A DNA stretch of 64,000 bases from Duganella lactea (GTDB lineage Bacteria; Pseudomonadota; Gammaproteobacteria; Burkholderiales; Burkholderiaceae_D). Below, piece by piece: positions 1-9,001 of this stretch. Both the position numbers and the translations under genes were made by a program. The notes beneath the pieces are model-generated. The model saw nothing but the letters and a program-made list of their open reading frames with translations, did not search any database and was not told the DNA's origin. Position 1 is the stretch's first letter, and each line of letters starts with the position of its first letter. The stretch is taken from positions 62,001-126,000 of the forward strand of contig NZ_WWCP01000012.1 in the NCBI RefSeq assembly GCF_009857505.1, read 5' to 3'.

Positions 1-2
1 GC

Positions 3-275
3 GCCACCATCACGCCCTATTCCGGCAGCACTTACTACCATCCGGAAGCGGAGAACGAAGCGGACCGTCAGGAACTGAATAAGTGGTTGCGTACATCAGG
101 CGTGTTCGACGCGGTGGCCGATTTCGACGCCACGCTGCGCGATCCGGAGCAGCCATCGCGCATCAAGAAAGTTTACGATTCGGGCGACGGCCTGCATCCA
201 TCGCTGGCGGGCTATCGCGCGCTGGCCGAAACCGTGCCGCTGGCGGCACTACAAAAAAAATGTGGAGACAAATAG
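3..275 (+). CDS. SGNH/GDSL-type hydrolase, C-terminal part (5' end outside window)
   Basis: The frame is open from the first bases of the window to a TAG at 273-275, so the gene begins upstream. The visible 90 residues end in a DGLHPSLAGYRAL segment, which matches block V of SGNH/GDSL hydrolases, where Asp and His complete the catalytic triad. The upstream Ser block is not in the window. The next gene (GH43) starts on the base after the stop, so the two are almost certainly co-transcribed. With xylan-active neighbours, a carbohydrate esterase that removes acetyl groups from xylan or xylo-oligosaccharides is a reasonable inference. A lipase or arylesterase of the same fold cannot be excluded from the tail alone. 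Confidence 0.75.
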   Translation, partial: ATITPYSGSTYYHPEAENEADRQELNKWLRTSGVFDAVADFDATLRDPEQPSRIKKVYDSGDGLHPSLAGYRALAETVPLAALQKKCGDK

Positions 276-1886
276 ATGATGATTGCAGCCCGCGCCGGTT
301 TAACGGCGCTAATGGCCAGCGCCATGCTGGTCGGACCTGTTGCGCATGCGGCGCAACCGACCACCTACACCAACCCGATACTGAGCGGCTTCCACGCCGA
401 CCCTAGCATCTGCGCCGTCGGCGGCGACTACTATTTGGCCACCAGCAGTTTTGAATACTTCCCCGGTGTGCCGATCTATCACAGCAAGGATCTGGTGCAC
501 TGGCGCCAGATCGGCCACGCACTGTCGCGCGCTAGCCAGCTGAATCTGGCCAAGACCCGCAGCTCGCAAGGCATCTACGCGCCAACGCTGCGCTGCCACG
601 ACGGCGTGTTCTATATGGTGACGACCAATATGGAGGGCGGCGGCGCGTTTTACGTGCACACCAAAGACCCGGCCGGCGAATGGTCGGAACCGGTGTGGCT
701 GAACGACCCGACCTTCGCCATGGACCCATCGCTGTTCTTCGACGATGACGGCAAGGTGTACTACACCCGCCATGGCGGTGGCCGGAACGGCGGCGTCTAT
801 CAGGCCGAGATCGACCTGAAGGCCGGCAAGCTGCTGGAGCCACCACGCCTGATCTGGTCCGGCACCGGCGGCGTATGGCCGGAAGGCCCGCATCTGTACA
901 AGCACGAAGGCCAGTACTACCTGATGATCTCCGAAGGCGGCACCTCGTATGAACACAGCCTGACGATGGCACGGTCATCATCACCATTCGGCCCGTTCAC
1001 CGCCAACCCGGCCAATCCCATCCTGACCCACCGTGACCATCCGGAACTGCCGTTGCAGGCCACCGGTCACGGCGATCTGGTACAAACGCCGGAAGGCAAA
1101 TGGTGGATGCCGCTGCTGGGCATCCGGCCGGTCGACAAGCGTCACCACCTGGGCCGCGAAACGCTGCTGGCGCCGGTGAAGTGGAACGACAAGGGCTGGC
1201 TCACCGTCAACGACAACAAGCCGCTGCAGATGGAAATGTCGGCCGAGGGACTGCCGCCTTCCGCGCCGTGGCCGGCGGAACCGGTGCGCGACGACTTCAG
1301 CGCGCCGAAGCTTGGCCTGCAATGGTCGCTGCTGCGTGGACCCGGCGACGGTTTGTGGTCGCTGACTGAACGCAAAGGCTATCTGCGCCTGAAGGGCAAC
1401 AGCGTCACCATGAACGACATCGCGCAGCCGGCCTTTGTGGCGCGCCGCCAGGAGCATATGCGCATGCGCGCGGCCACGCAGATCGAGTTCTCGCCATCCG
1501 CAGCCACCCAGGCCGCCGGCCTGGTGCTGCGCCAGAACGAGAAGAATTACTACCAACTGCGCATCACCGGCGCGCCGGAGCGCCGACTGGAACTGGTGTC
1601 ACGCACCGCTGGCGTGACCACGCTGGCCGCATCCACGCCGCTGCCGGCCGGTCCGGTGACGCTGCAGGTGGAATCGTGGCCTGACCGCTATGCGTTCAGC
1701 TATAGCAGCGCCGGCGGTCCGCTCAAGCAGATCGGCGCCACCTTGCCGACCGCACCGCTGTCATCGGAATCGGCGGGCGGCTTTACCGGCGTCTTTATCG
1801 GCATGTACGCCGAAGGCGCCGGCAAACAGGGAACCATGCCCGCCGCCGATTTTGCCTGGTTCGATTACACGCCACTGGAAAAATAA
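276..1886 (+). CDS. GH43 beta-xylosidase / alpha-L-arabinofuranosidase, secreted
   Basis: The 536-residue protein begins with a Sec signal (hydrophobic stretch, AHA-AQ cleavage site near residue 26). The GH43 five-bladed propeller starts with NPILSGFHADPS, where D42 is the expected general base. A second Asp lies in TFAMDPSLFFDDDG and the general-acid Glu is in VWPEGPHLY. From about residue 340 a beta-sandwich like the GH43 xylosidase C-terminal domain follows (DDFSAPKLGLQWSLLR; GLVLRQNEKNYYQLRI). The family releases xylose or arabinose from the non-reducing ends of xylo-oligosaccharides; the exact specificity cannot be read from sequence. ATG 276 abuts the previous TAG and has GGAG eight bases upstream. 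Residue numbers count from that ATG. Confidence 0.9.
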   Translation: MMIAARAGLTALMASAMLVGPVAHAAQPTTYTNPILSGFHADPSICAVGGDYYLATSSFEYFPGVPIYHSKDLVHWRQIGHALSRASQLNLAKTRSSQGIYAPTLRCHDGVFYMVTTNMEGGGAFYVHTKDPAGEWSEPVWLNDPTFAMDPSLFFDDDGKVYYTRHGGGRNGGVYQAEIDLKAGKLLEPPRLIWSGTGGVWPEGPHLYKHEGQYYLMISEGGTSYEHSLTMARSSSPFGPFTANPANPILTHRDHPELPLQATGHGDLVQTPEGKWWMPLLGIRPVDKRHHLGRETLLAPVKWNDKGWLTVNDNKPLQMEMSAEGLPPSAPWPAEPVRDDFSAPKLGLQWSLLRGPGDGLWSLTERKGYLRLKGNSVTMNDIAQPAFVARRQEHMRMRAATQIEFSPSAATQAAGLVLRQNEKNYYQLRITGAPERRLELVSRTAGVTTLAASTPLPAGPVTLQVESWPDRYAFSYSSAGGPLKQIGATLPTAPLSSESAGGFTGVFIGMYAEGAGKQGTMPAADFAWFDYTPLEK

Positions 1887-1890
1887 AAAC

Positions 1891-4755
1891 ATGAGACAAG
1901 GTGCTTTTGCCGCGGGGGCCATGCTGGTTGCCCTGCTTTGCCACGCCCTGCCCGCGCAGGCGCTGGGCCAGAAAAAACTGGCATGGTTCGATCAACCGCC
2001 CACCGATGCGGTGGCGCTGGCCCGTAACGGCCAGGCCGCGAAACTGTATGTCGATTCGGCTGACCATGCCGGCGTGCTGCGCGCGGCCGGCGATCTGCGG
2101 GCGGACATCGCCCGCGTCAGTGCCACCGAGCCGACTCTGAACAAGGACGGCAAGCCGACCGGCGCGGATGTGGTCATCATCGGCACCATCGGCAAGAGCG
2201 CCTTGATCGATCAACTGGTGGCGGAGGGTAAGCTGGACGTCTCGGCCATCAAGGGCAAATGGGAAGGCTGGCAGGTGCAAACGCTGCGCAAGCCCTTGCC
2301 CGGCGTGGAGCGCGCGCTGGTGATCGCCGGCAGCGACAAACGCGGCACCATCTTTGGCATCTACGAGATGTCCGAGCAGATCGGCGTATCGCCGTGGAAC
2401 TGGTGGGCCGACGTGCCGGCGGCGAAGCATGCGAGCGTGTACGCCTCGGCCTCGGCGCCGGTCAGCGATGCGCCGGTGGTGCAGTATCGCGGCATTTTCC
2501 TCAATGACGAGGCGCCGGCGCTGACCGATTGGGTCAAGCAGCGTTATGGCGGCTTCAATCACCAGTTCTACGAAAAAGTGTATGAGCTGATCCTGCGCAT
2601 GCGCGGCAACTACCTGTGGCCGGCCATGTGGGGCAAAGCCTTCTACGATGACGATAAGCAGAACGGCAAGGTGGCCGACGACTACGGCGTCGTCATCGGC
2701 ACCTCGCACCACGAGCCGATGATGCGCGCGCACGACGAATGGCGCCGTTATGGCGGCGGCAAGCCGTGGGACTACAACCGCGCGCCGGAAGCGCTGCGCG
2801 AGTTCTGGACTCAGGGCATGCGCGTTTCGCAGGGCCAGGAGAAGGTGATCACGCTGGGCATGCGCGGCGACGGTGACGAGCCGATGTCGGAAGGCGCCAA
2901 CGTGTCGCTGCTGGAGCGTATCGTGACCGACCAGCGCAAGATCATCGCCAAGGAGGTCAACCCGGATGTCACCAAAGTGCCGCAGGTATGGGCACTGTAC
3001 AAGGAGGTGCAGGAGTATTACGAAAAAGGCATGCGCGTGCCGGATGACGTGATGCTGCTGTGGTGCGACGATAACTGGGGCAATATCCGCCGCCTGCCGA
3101 CCGCCGCTGAGCGCAAGCGCGCCGGCGGCGCCGGCGTGTACTACCACTTCGATTATGTCGGCGGTCCGCGGTCGTACAAGTGGCTCAATGTGACGCCGCT
3201 GCCAAAGGTGTGGGAGCAAATGCATCTGGCGTGGCAGTATCAGGCCAACCGCATGTGGATCGTCAACGTCGGCGACCTGAAACCGATGGAAGTGCCGATC
3301 GAGTTTTTCCTGACCTATGCGTGGAATCCGGCGGCATGGCCGGCCGAGCGTCTGCCGGATTACCTCAAGCTGTGGGCGACGCGCGAATTCGGCCCGGAGC
3401 ACGCGGACGATATCGCCGATATCGTCGGCAAATACGCCAAATATAACGGCCGCCGCAAACCGGAGCAGTTGGAGCCTACTACCTACAGTCTGGTGAACTA
3501 CAACGAGGCGCAGCGGATTGTCGATGACTACAACGCCATCGCCGCGCGGGCCGAGAAAATATCGGCCGCGCTGCCGGTCGACAAGCGGGACGCGTTCTTC
3601 CAGCTGGTGCTCTACCCGGTCAAGGCCAGCGCGGTGGTGAACGATCTGTACGTGACCGCTGGCCTGAATCAACTGTACGGGGTTCAGGGGCGCGCCGCGA
3701 CCAACGATCTGGCGGCGCGTGCGCGCGCCCTGTTTGCGGAGGACGCCGAGCTGGCGCGCCGCTACCAGGAGGATATCAGCGGCGGCAAGTGGCATCACAT
3801 GATGTCGCAGACGCATCTGGGCTACACCTACTGGAACCAGCCACCGCGCAACGTCATGCCGCCGGTGACGCAGATGCAGGTGCCCAAAGCCGCGGACATG
3901 GGCGTGGCGGTGGAAGGCAGCGCCATGGCGTGGCCGGGCCGCGAAACCGGCGTGCTGAGTTTGCCGACGCTGGATGTCTTCGACAAAAAAGCCGTGTTCC
4001 TCGACGTTTTCAATCGCGGCCAGCAGCCATTCGACTATACGATCAGCGCCAGCGAACCGTGGATCACACTGGATAAACCGACCGGCAAGGTCACCAATCA
4101 GCAGCGCGTGCTGGTGAATGCACGCTGGGCGGACGTTCCGGAGGGCGTGAGCAGCGCGACGCTGACGATCAGCGGCGCCGATGTGAAGACGACGGTCAAA
4201 GTCCCGCTGCGCAAGCCGGCCGGCGCGGGCGCGATGACAGGCTTTATCGAGACCGGAGGTGTGGTGTCGATGGAGGCGGAGCACTACACGCGGGCGGTGG
4301 CGGCGGACAAGCGCAGCTGGCTGAAGATACCGGACCATGGACGCACGCTGTCCGGCATGACCACGCTGCCGGCCGACGCGCCAGCCGAGGAGCGGCCGCG
4401 CATGCGTCTGGAATATGAGATGCAGCTATTCAGTGCCGGCAAGGTGGAGGTGCAGACGACGCTCGCGCCGACGCAGAAATTCCAGCCGGGAGCGGGTCTG
4501 CGCTACGCCATTTCGATTGACGATGAGGCGCCGCAAATCATCAACATCCATGCGGATGGTAGCGAGAGAGCATGGGAGCGCACGGTGTCCGATGGCGCGA
4601 CGGTGCTGACTTCGCGTCACCAAGTCGACAAGCCGGGCAAGCACACGCTGAAGTTCTGGGCTGTTGACCCAGGGGTGGTGCTGCAAAAGCTGGTGCTCAA
4701 CGCGGGTGGCCAGCGCCCGAGTTACCTCGGCCCGCCAGAAAGCCCGCGCCAATAA
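1891..4755 (+). CDS. GH115 xylan alpha-1,2-glucuronidase, secreted
   Basis: A 954-residue protein with a Sec signal (MRQGAFAAGAMLVALLCHALPAQA). The open frame extends upstream to 1690 inside the GH43 gene, but ATG 1891, four bases after the GH43 stop, gives the signal peptide and is preferred. The central catalytic region has the family's characteristic RGIFLNDEAP, GNYLWPAMWG and IGTSHHEPMMRAHDEW segments. The C-terminal 250 residues form beta-rich modules (EAEHYTRA start, then a jelly-roll-like part). GH115 enzymes remove (4-O-methyl)glucuronic acid from internal xylose residues of glucuronoxylan. Together with GH67 aguA nearby, which acts on chain ends, this gives full uronic-acid debranching. 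Translational coupling to GH43 is likely. Confidence 0.9.
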   Translation: MRQGAFAAGAMLVALLCHALPAQALGQKKLAWFDQPPTDAVALARNGQAAKLYVDSADHAGVLRAAGDLRADIARVSATEPTLNKDGKPTGADVVIIGTIGKSALIDQLVAEGKLDVSAIKGKWEGWQVQTLRKPLPGVERALVIAGSDKRGTIFGIYEMSEQIGVSPWNWWADVPAAKHASVYASASAPVSDAPVVQYRGIFLNDEAPALTDWVKQRYGGFNHQFYEKVYELILRMRGNYLWPAMWGKAFYDDDKQNGKVADDYGVVIGTSHHEPMMRAHDEWRRYGGGKPWDYNRAPEALREFWTQGMRVSQGQEKVITLGMRGDGDEPMSEGANVSLLERIVTDQRKIIAKEVNPDVTKVPQVWALYKEVQEYYEKGMRVPDDVMLLWCDDNWGNIRRLPTAAERKRAGGAGVYYHFDYVGGPRSYKWLNVTPLPKVWEQMHLAWQYQANRMWIVNVGDLKPMEVPIEFFLTYAWNPAAWPAERLPDYLKLWATREFGPEHADDIADIVGKYAKYNGRRKPEQLEPTTYSLVNYNEAQRIVDDYNAIAARAEKISAALPVDKRDAFFQLVLYPVKASAVVNDLYVTAGLNQLYGVQGRAATNDLAARARALFAEDAELARRYQEDISGGKWHHMMSQTHLGYTYWNQPPRNVMPPVTQMQVPKAADMGVAVEGSAMAWPGRETGVLSLPTLDVFDKKAVFLDVFNRGQQPFDYTISASEPWITLDKPTGKVTNQQRVLVNARWADVPEGVSSATLTISGADVKTTVKVPLRKPAGAGAMTGFIETGGVVSMEAEHYTRAVAADKRSWLKIPDHGRTLSGMTTLPADAPAEERPRMRLEYEMQLFSAGKVEVQTTLAPTQKFQPGAGLRYAISIDDEAPQIINIHADGSERAWERTVSDGATVLTSRHQVDKPGKHTLKFWAVDPGVVLQKLVLNAGGQRPSYLGPPESPRQ

Positions 4756-4773
4756 CCGCAAATGCCGCCCCCG

Positions 4774-4800
4774 GTCATTCCAGCGAAAGCGGGAATCCAT
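4774..4800. repeat. REP-like repeat, left copy (inverted partner at 5555-5580)
   Basis: The segment CAGCGAAAGCGGGAATCCAT, preceded by GTCATTC, is an imperfect palindrome. Its reverse complement recurs at 5555-5580 on the other side of one orphan gene. This type of extragenic palindrome (GGAATCC with a GCGAAAGC core) is common in beta- and gammaproteobacteria. The left copy has an A where the right copy has C, so its internal stem is slightly damaged. Confidence 0.75.
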
Positions 4801-4955
4801 ACAGCACCAGTTGTAGCCGGGTCCTCCGGCTATGTACAACAAGCGTGACAATTGGTGAGTTTCTTGGCACTTTGAAATGTTAGACTTGCAAATTGGAAAC
4901 ATGAATTTCATTTCAATAACAAGAACTCTCCTCCGCCGCCACATAGCCACATAAG

Positions 4956-5549
4956 ATGAATGATCCATTTTTCCAGGCACTGTCCCAAAGTGCTGCAGAC
5001 TTCCAAAAAGTAGTGTGGCCTGTCGTCAGTTCGTTCCCGGTTGTAGGGGGCGGCACCTTGAAACCAGTGGAAGCAGTAGCAACCGCCGATTTCAAAGACG
5101 ACCTGGACCTTCTTGCAGGCATCGATGCCTGGCAGGTCGACAAGGGCGTTCCCATGATGCGTGGCCTTGCCAGTCGTGTGCAATGGTCGAATCGTTACGA
5201 TACGTTCAGCATCCGTTACCGTGTCCCTTCCGGGCAGCCTACTGAGTTCGCCAAACGACTCACGTCGATACAGAACCGTGACAAGGGGCACCTATTCCCT
5301 CACTTCACGGTGCAAGCCTTCCTGGATCAACAAGGTGGCAACTTGCTTTCGTGCGCAGTCATAGAGACCGCCACCCTATTTGCTGTCGCACAAGAAATGG
5401 ACAACAAGGGCATTTTTCAGAACAGCTACTATCCAGAAAAATTCGGCATCAAAACTCTGCCAAACGGTACCGAATTCATCTACCTCCAATGGGATTTTTT
5501 GATCTATCGTGGATTACTTAAATCTGAGAACGTTTTTCGTTTGAACTAA
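4956..5549 (+). CDS. hypothetical protein, no recognised family
   Basis: The 197-residue product has no signal peptide or membrane segment and no motif I recognise. It is mixed alpha/beta by composition, with aromatic residues concentrated near the C-terminus (IYLQWDFLIYRG). The DNA is visibly less GC-rich than the flanking xylan genes and uses codons such as ATA, TTA and AGT that the neighbours avoid. The gene sits alone between the GH115 gene and the convergent GH10 gene, bracketed by two REP-like palindromes in inverted orientation. These points suggest a later insertion into the xylan locus. There is no clear Shine-Dalgarno upstream of ATG 4956, so the start is tentative. Function is unknown. 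Confidence 0.6.
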   Translation: MNDPFFQALSQSAADFQKVVWPVVSSFPVVGGGTLKPVEAVATADFKDDLDLLAGIDAWQVDKGVPMMRGLASRVQWSNRYDTFSIRYRVPSGQPTEFAKRLTSIQNRDKGHLFPHFTVQAFLDQQGGNLLSCAVIETATLFAVAQEMDNKGIFQNSYYPEKFGIKTLPNGTEFIYLQWDFLIYRGLLKSENVFRLN

Positions 5550-5554
5550 ACAGC

Positions 5555-5580
5555 ATGGATTCCCGCTTTCGCGGGAACGA
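5555..5580. repeat. REP-like repeat, right copy, inverted; possible bidirectional terminator
   Basis: GGATTCCCGCTTTCGCGGGA forms a hairpin (TTCCCGC pairs with GCGGGAA over a short TTTC-like loop). It is the reverse complement of the repeat at 4774-4800. It lies in the 50-base gap between the convergent genes ending at 5549 and 5600, so it could also end transcription from both sides, although no strong T-run follows. Confidence 0.75.
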
Positions 5581-5599
5581 TGCGGCGGCGACTTTCGGA

Positions 5600-6712
5600 T
5601 TAGCTTACGGCGCGAACCGGAGCGGCGTTGATGGCGGCGGCGATGGCGTCGCGCAGCGGCTTCGCGCGGCGCTGGTCGTCGAACGGCGTTGGCCGCATCT
5701 GCGCGCCATCTTCGCGCTTGGCCTCCTTCCACACCTGCAGCCAGCTGGCGTCATCCGTCATGCCCCACAGCAGAAAATCGCGGCACTGGCGATAGCTGAG
5801 CGTCACATCCAGATAGTCCTTTGCCAGCGCCGCAACGCCGGCATCGCGCTTGGCGATATCCACCGGCAGCTTGCGGTCATTGACGTCAAACTCGGTAATC
5901 AGCAAGCCCAGTCCCATGCCGGTCACCTCATCCAGGAACTTGCGCCACTCGCGCTGACGCGCCGCAGTGCTCAAATCATCCGAGGAACCAATGTGGCTCT
6001 GCAGCCCCAACGCATGAATCGGCGTGCCGCGCGACTTCAGATCGTGCAGCAGTTTCAGCACGCCCGCGCGATGCTTGGCGCTGTCCGCGTCCGGCCCCAT
6101 GTAATCGTTGTAGACCAGGTCCGCCTTCGGCGCCCGCTCGTGCGCCAGCCGGAACGCCAGATCCATCTGCGGCACCGCGCCAAGACGCTCGGTGAAGACG
6201 TTCTTGCGCAATTCGCCGGTCTTCTGGTCCACCGCCTCGTTGACCACATCGTAGCTGTAGATGGCATCACCAAAATGGTCGCACACCGTCGTCACATGCT
6301 TGCGCAGCAGCGCTTCCGCCGCCTTGGCCGGCTGCGCGCCGAAGTCGTAGTCGTTGACCCACTTCGGCAGCCATTTGGCTTCCTGCCAGATCAGGTTATG
6401 TCCGCGAATCAGCATGCCCTGCGACTTGGCCCACGCATACATCTCGTCCGCCGGACCGAAATTGTATTGGCCGGGCTGCGGTTCCAGCGCCTGCCACTTG
6501 CCCTCGTTCTCGGCCACCAGCATATTGCACTCGCGCGCCATCAGCGCCTGGTAGGCCGGATCGCGGAAATGACGGCCGCCTATCGCGTTACCGACATTCA
6601 GCCCTTTGCGCTTGCCCAGTACCTTCAAGGGTTCCGGCATTTCAGCGGCATGCAGCGGCGCCAGACCGCTGGCCGCCATCAGGGCCAACATACTACGACG
6701 GGATATCTTCAT
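5600..6712 (-). CDS. GH10 endo-1,4-beta-xylanase, Tat-type signal
   Basis: A 370-residue GH10 TIM-barrel enzyme that cleaves the xylan backbone. The acid/base Glu is E159 in YDVVNEAVD and the nucleophile is E274 in LLITEFDV; the substrate-binding RGHNLIW and LGLQSHIG strands are also present. The N-terminus MKISRRSMLALMAASG fits a twin-arginine signal (SRRxML followed by a hydrophobic stretch, cleavage near HAA). A longer reading frame begins at 6730, but its extra codons contain the AGGAG ribosome-binding site for ATG 6712, so 6712 is chosen. It is divergent from aguA and shares a 78-base control region containing a long dyad. Confidence 0.92.
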   Translation of the reverse strand: MKISRRSMLALMAASGLAPLHAAEMPEPLKVLGKRKGLNVGNAIGGRHFRDPAYQALMARECNMLVAENEGKWQALEPQPGQYNFGPADEMYAWAKSQGMLIRGHNLIWQEAKWLPKWVNDYDFGAQPAKAAEALLRKHVTTVCDHFGDAIYSYDVVNEAVDQKTGELRKNVFTERLGAVPQMDLAFRLAHERAPKADLVYNDYMGPDADSAKHRAGVLKLLHDLKSRGTPIHALGLQSHIGSSDDLSTAARQREWRKFLDEVTGMGLGLLITEFDVNDRKLPVDIAKRDAGVAALAKDYLDVTLSYRQCRDFLLWGMTDDASWLQVWKEAKREDGAQMRPTPFDDQRRAKPLRDAIAAAINAAPVRAVS

Positions 6713-6748
6713 TTTTGTCTCACTCCTCATTGGAAATGTTTGCTAACA

Positions 6749-6778
6749 TCGTGGCATAATCAAATGATTACGCTACCA
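6749..6778. promoter_or_regulatory. candidate operator: 14-bp arms, imperfect dyad between xylanase and aguA
   Basis: TCGTGGCATAATCA, two bases (AA), then TGATTACGCTACCA: the arms match at 11 of 14 positions when one is reverse-complemented. It sits in the middle of the divergent control region of the GH10 gene and aguA. The LacI-family regulator encoded just downstream of aguA is the obvious candidate ligand; that link is inference. Confidence 0.5.
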
Positions 6779-6793
6779 TAAATTGGAGACATG

Positions 6794-8944
6794 ATGCGAT
6801 TTTCTTTATCCGCCGCGTTGGCAGCGCTGCTTTTCACGCTGGCCGCGACGGCATCCGCAACCGCCCCGCCGAACGAAGACGGCTACGATCTGTGGCTGCG
6901 TTACCGCCCGCTCGACAAGTCGGCGCAAGCCAGCGTGCAGGCGCAAGCGCGCAGCATCGTGCTGCCCGGCGCCGCCACGCCGACCACGCAAGCGGCCCTC
7001 GATGAGCTGCAAAAAGGCCTGGGCGGCCTGCTTGGCCGCGCGCCGGCGCCGGCAACGCGCATCGCCGATGGCGCCCTGCTGCTTGCGACGCCGGCACGCC
7101 TGCCGGAACTGAACTCGAACACATCGCCGCTGCGCGCCGAACTGGCCGCGCTGGGCAACGAAGGCTATCTGCTGCGCCAGACCCGCGTCCAGGGCCACAA
7201 CGTCACGCTGATCGCCGCCAACAGCGACATCGGCCTGCTGTACGGCACCTACGCCTGGCTGCGCGACATCGGCACCGGCGCCAAACTGGAAGCGTCGTCC
7301 GCGCCAACACTGCAACTGCGCCTGCTGAATCACTGGGATAACCTGAACCGCACCGTGGAACGCGGCTACTCCGGCCAGTCGATCTGGGATTGGTGGGCGC
7401 TGCCGGACATCAAGGACCAGCGCTACACCGACTACGCCCGCGCCAACGCCTCGCTGGGCATCAACGGCACGGTCCTCAACAACGTCAACTCCAAGCCCGA
7501 GGTGCTGACCGCGCCGTTCATCGCCAAAGCCGCCGCCATCGCCGATGTGCTGCGCCCTTACGGCATCAAGGTGTATCTGTCGGCCCGCTGGTCGACGCCG
7601 CTGGAGCTGAAGGAAACCAGCACCGCCGATCCGCTGTCGCCTGAAGTGCAGGCGTGGTGGAAGCGCAAGGCCGATGAAATCTACAAGACCATTCCCGACT
7701 TCGGCGGCTTCGTGGTCAAGGCCAACTCCGAGGGCCAGCCTGGCCCGCAGGACTATCACCGCACTCACGCCGACGGCGCCAACATGCTGGCCGCCACGCT
7801 GGCGCCGCACAAGGGCATCGTCATGTGGCGCGCCTTCGTCTACGCGCCAAAAGGCACGCATATCGGCGAGGACCGCGCCAAGCAGGGCTTCGACGAATTC
7901 AAGCCGCTGGACGGCCAGTTCGCCCCGAACGTGCTGGTACAGGTGAAGAACGGCGCCATCGACTTCCAGCCGCGCGAGCCGTTCCACCCGCTGTTCGGCG
8001 CTCTGAGAACGCCGGTCATGATGGAGTTCCAGATCACCAAGGAGTATCTGGGTTTCTCCACCGATATGGCCTACCTGGGCACGATGTTTGAAGAAACGCT
8101 GCAAGCCGACACCATGACCGCGGCGGGCGGCCGCACCGTGGCCAAGACGCTGAGCGGCATCGCCGGCGTATCCAACATCGGCACGGACCGCAACTGGGCC
8201 GGCTCGCATTTCGACCAGGCCAACTGGTACGCCTTCGGACGCATGGCCTGGAACCAGCAGGCCAAGGCAAAGGACGTCGCAGCAGAATGGGCGGCACTCA
8301 CCTTCGGCGCGGACCAGCGGGTTGTCGCGCCCATCGTCAAGATGATGATGGAATCGCGCGAGACGGTGGTCAACTACATGACGCCACTGGGCCTGCACCA
8401 CATCATGGGCACCGGCCACCACCACGGCCCCGCTCCGTGGGTGGACAATCTGGAGCGCCCGGACTGGAATCCGGTTTATTACCACCGCGCCGGCCGCGAT
8501 GGCATCGGCTTTGACCGCACCGCCAAGGGCAGCAACGCGCTGGCGCAATACGCGCCGGAGTTCGCCCGCCAGTACAGCGATCCGAAGACCACGCCCGAGC
8601 AGTTCCTGCTGTGGTTCCATCATCTGCCATGGGACTACAAGATGCGGTCAGGCCGCACGCTGTGGGCCGAGCTGCTGGCGCACTACGACAAAGGCCTGGC
8701 CGACGCGCGCTCCCTTCATGACCAGTGGGTGGCGCTGAAACCGCTGATCGACGCCCGCCGCTACACCGAAGAGGAACAGCGCCTGACCCGCCAGATGGCC
8801 AACGCCCTGCTGTGGCGCGACGCCTGCATCGCCTACTTTCAGTCGGTGTCCGGCCTGCCGCTGCCGGCCGGGGTGAAAGCACCGGCGCATTCGCTGGAAT
8901 ACTACAAATCCGTGACCTTCCCCTATGCGCCTGGCCATTGGTAG
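6794..8944 (+). CDS. aguA: GH67 alpha-glucuronidase
   Basis: A 716-residue protein with a Sec signal (MRFSLSAALAALLFTLAATASA). The GH67 layout is complete: an N-terminal domain with LLYGTYAWLR, the catalytic barrel with VVKANSEGQPGPQDY (general acid E313) and THADGANMLA, MMEFQITKEYLG, and the C-terminal helical part with GLHHIMGTGHHHGP. The enzyme removes 4-O-methylglucuronate from the non-reducing end of aldouronic acids made by the neighbouring GH10 xylanase. Two ATGs overlap at 6791 and 6794; GGAG at 6785-6788 is better spaced for 6794. A secreted GH67 is less usual, since many are cytoplasmic. Confidence 0.92.
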   Translation: MRFSLSAALAALLFTLAATASATAPPNEDGYDLWLRYRPLDKSAQASVQAQARSIVLPGAATPTTQAALDELQKGLGGLLGRAPAPATRIADGALLLATPARLPELNSNTSPLRAELAALGNEGYLLRQTRVQGHNVTLIAANSDIGLLYGTYAWLRDIGTGAKLEASSAPTLQLRLLNHWDNLNRTVERGYSGQSIWDWWALPDIKDQRYTDYARANASLGINGTVLNNVNSKPEVLTAPFIAKAAAIADVLRPYGIKVYLSARWSTPLELKETSTADPLSPEVQAWWKRKADEIYKTIPDFGGFVVKANSEGQPGPQDYHRTHADGANMLAATLAPHKGIVMWRAFVYAPKGTHIGEDRAKQGFDEFKPLDGQFAPNVLVQVKNGAIDFQPREPFHPLFGALRTPVMMEFQITKEYLGFSTDMAYLGTMFEETLQADTMTAAGGRTVAKTLSGIAGVSNIGTDRNWAGSHFDQANWYAFGRMAWNQQAKAKDVAAEWAALTFGADQRVVAPIVKMMMESRETVVNYMTPLGLHHIMGTGHHHGPAPWVDNLERPDWNPVYYHRAGRDGIGFDRTAKGSNALAQYAPEFARQYSDPKTTPEQFLLWFHHLPWDYKMRSGRTLWAELLAHYDKGLADARSLHDQWVALKPLIDARRYTEEEQRLTRQMANALLWRDACIAYFQSVSGLPLPAGVKAPAHSLEYYKSVTFPYAPGHW

Positions 8945-9001
8945 GCCGCGCTTGTGGTAAAGTCCGGGGCTGAACATAGCTTAATTATCAACAGAGGACA
9001 G

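Noticed and set aside
1795..4338. 847-codon open frame on the minus strand opposite the GH115 gene
   Set aside because: It mirrors the third-position GC bias of the real gene, has a low-complexity His/Arg-rich translation and no domain. The plus-strand GH115 product is unambiguous.
4801..4955. Possible promoter or small gene before the orphan ORF
   Set aside because: A weak CCGG-type hairpin and AT-rich stretch are present, but no convincing -35/-10 pair or ribosome-binding site could be placed.
6806..8623. 605-codon open frame antisense to aguA
   Set aside because: Arg/Gly/Val-rich shadow of a GC-rich gene with no recognisable motif.
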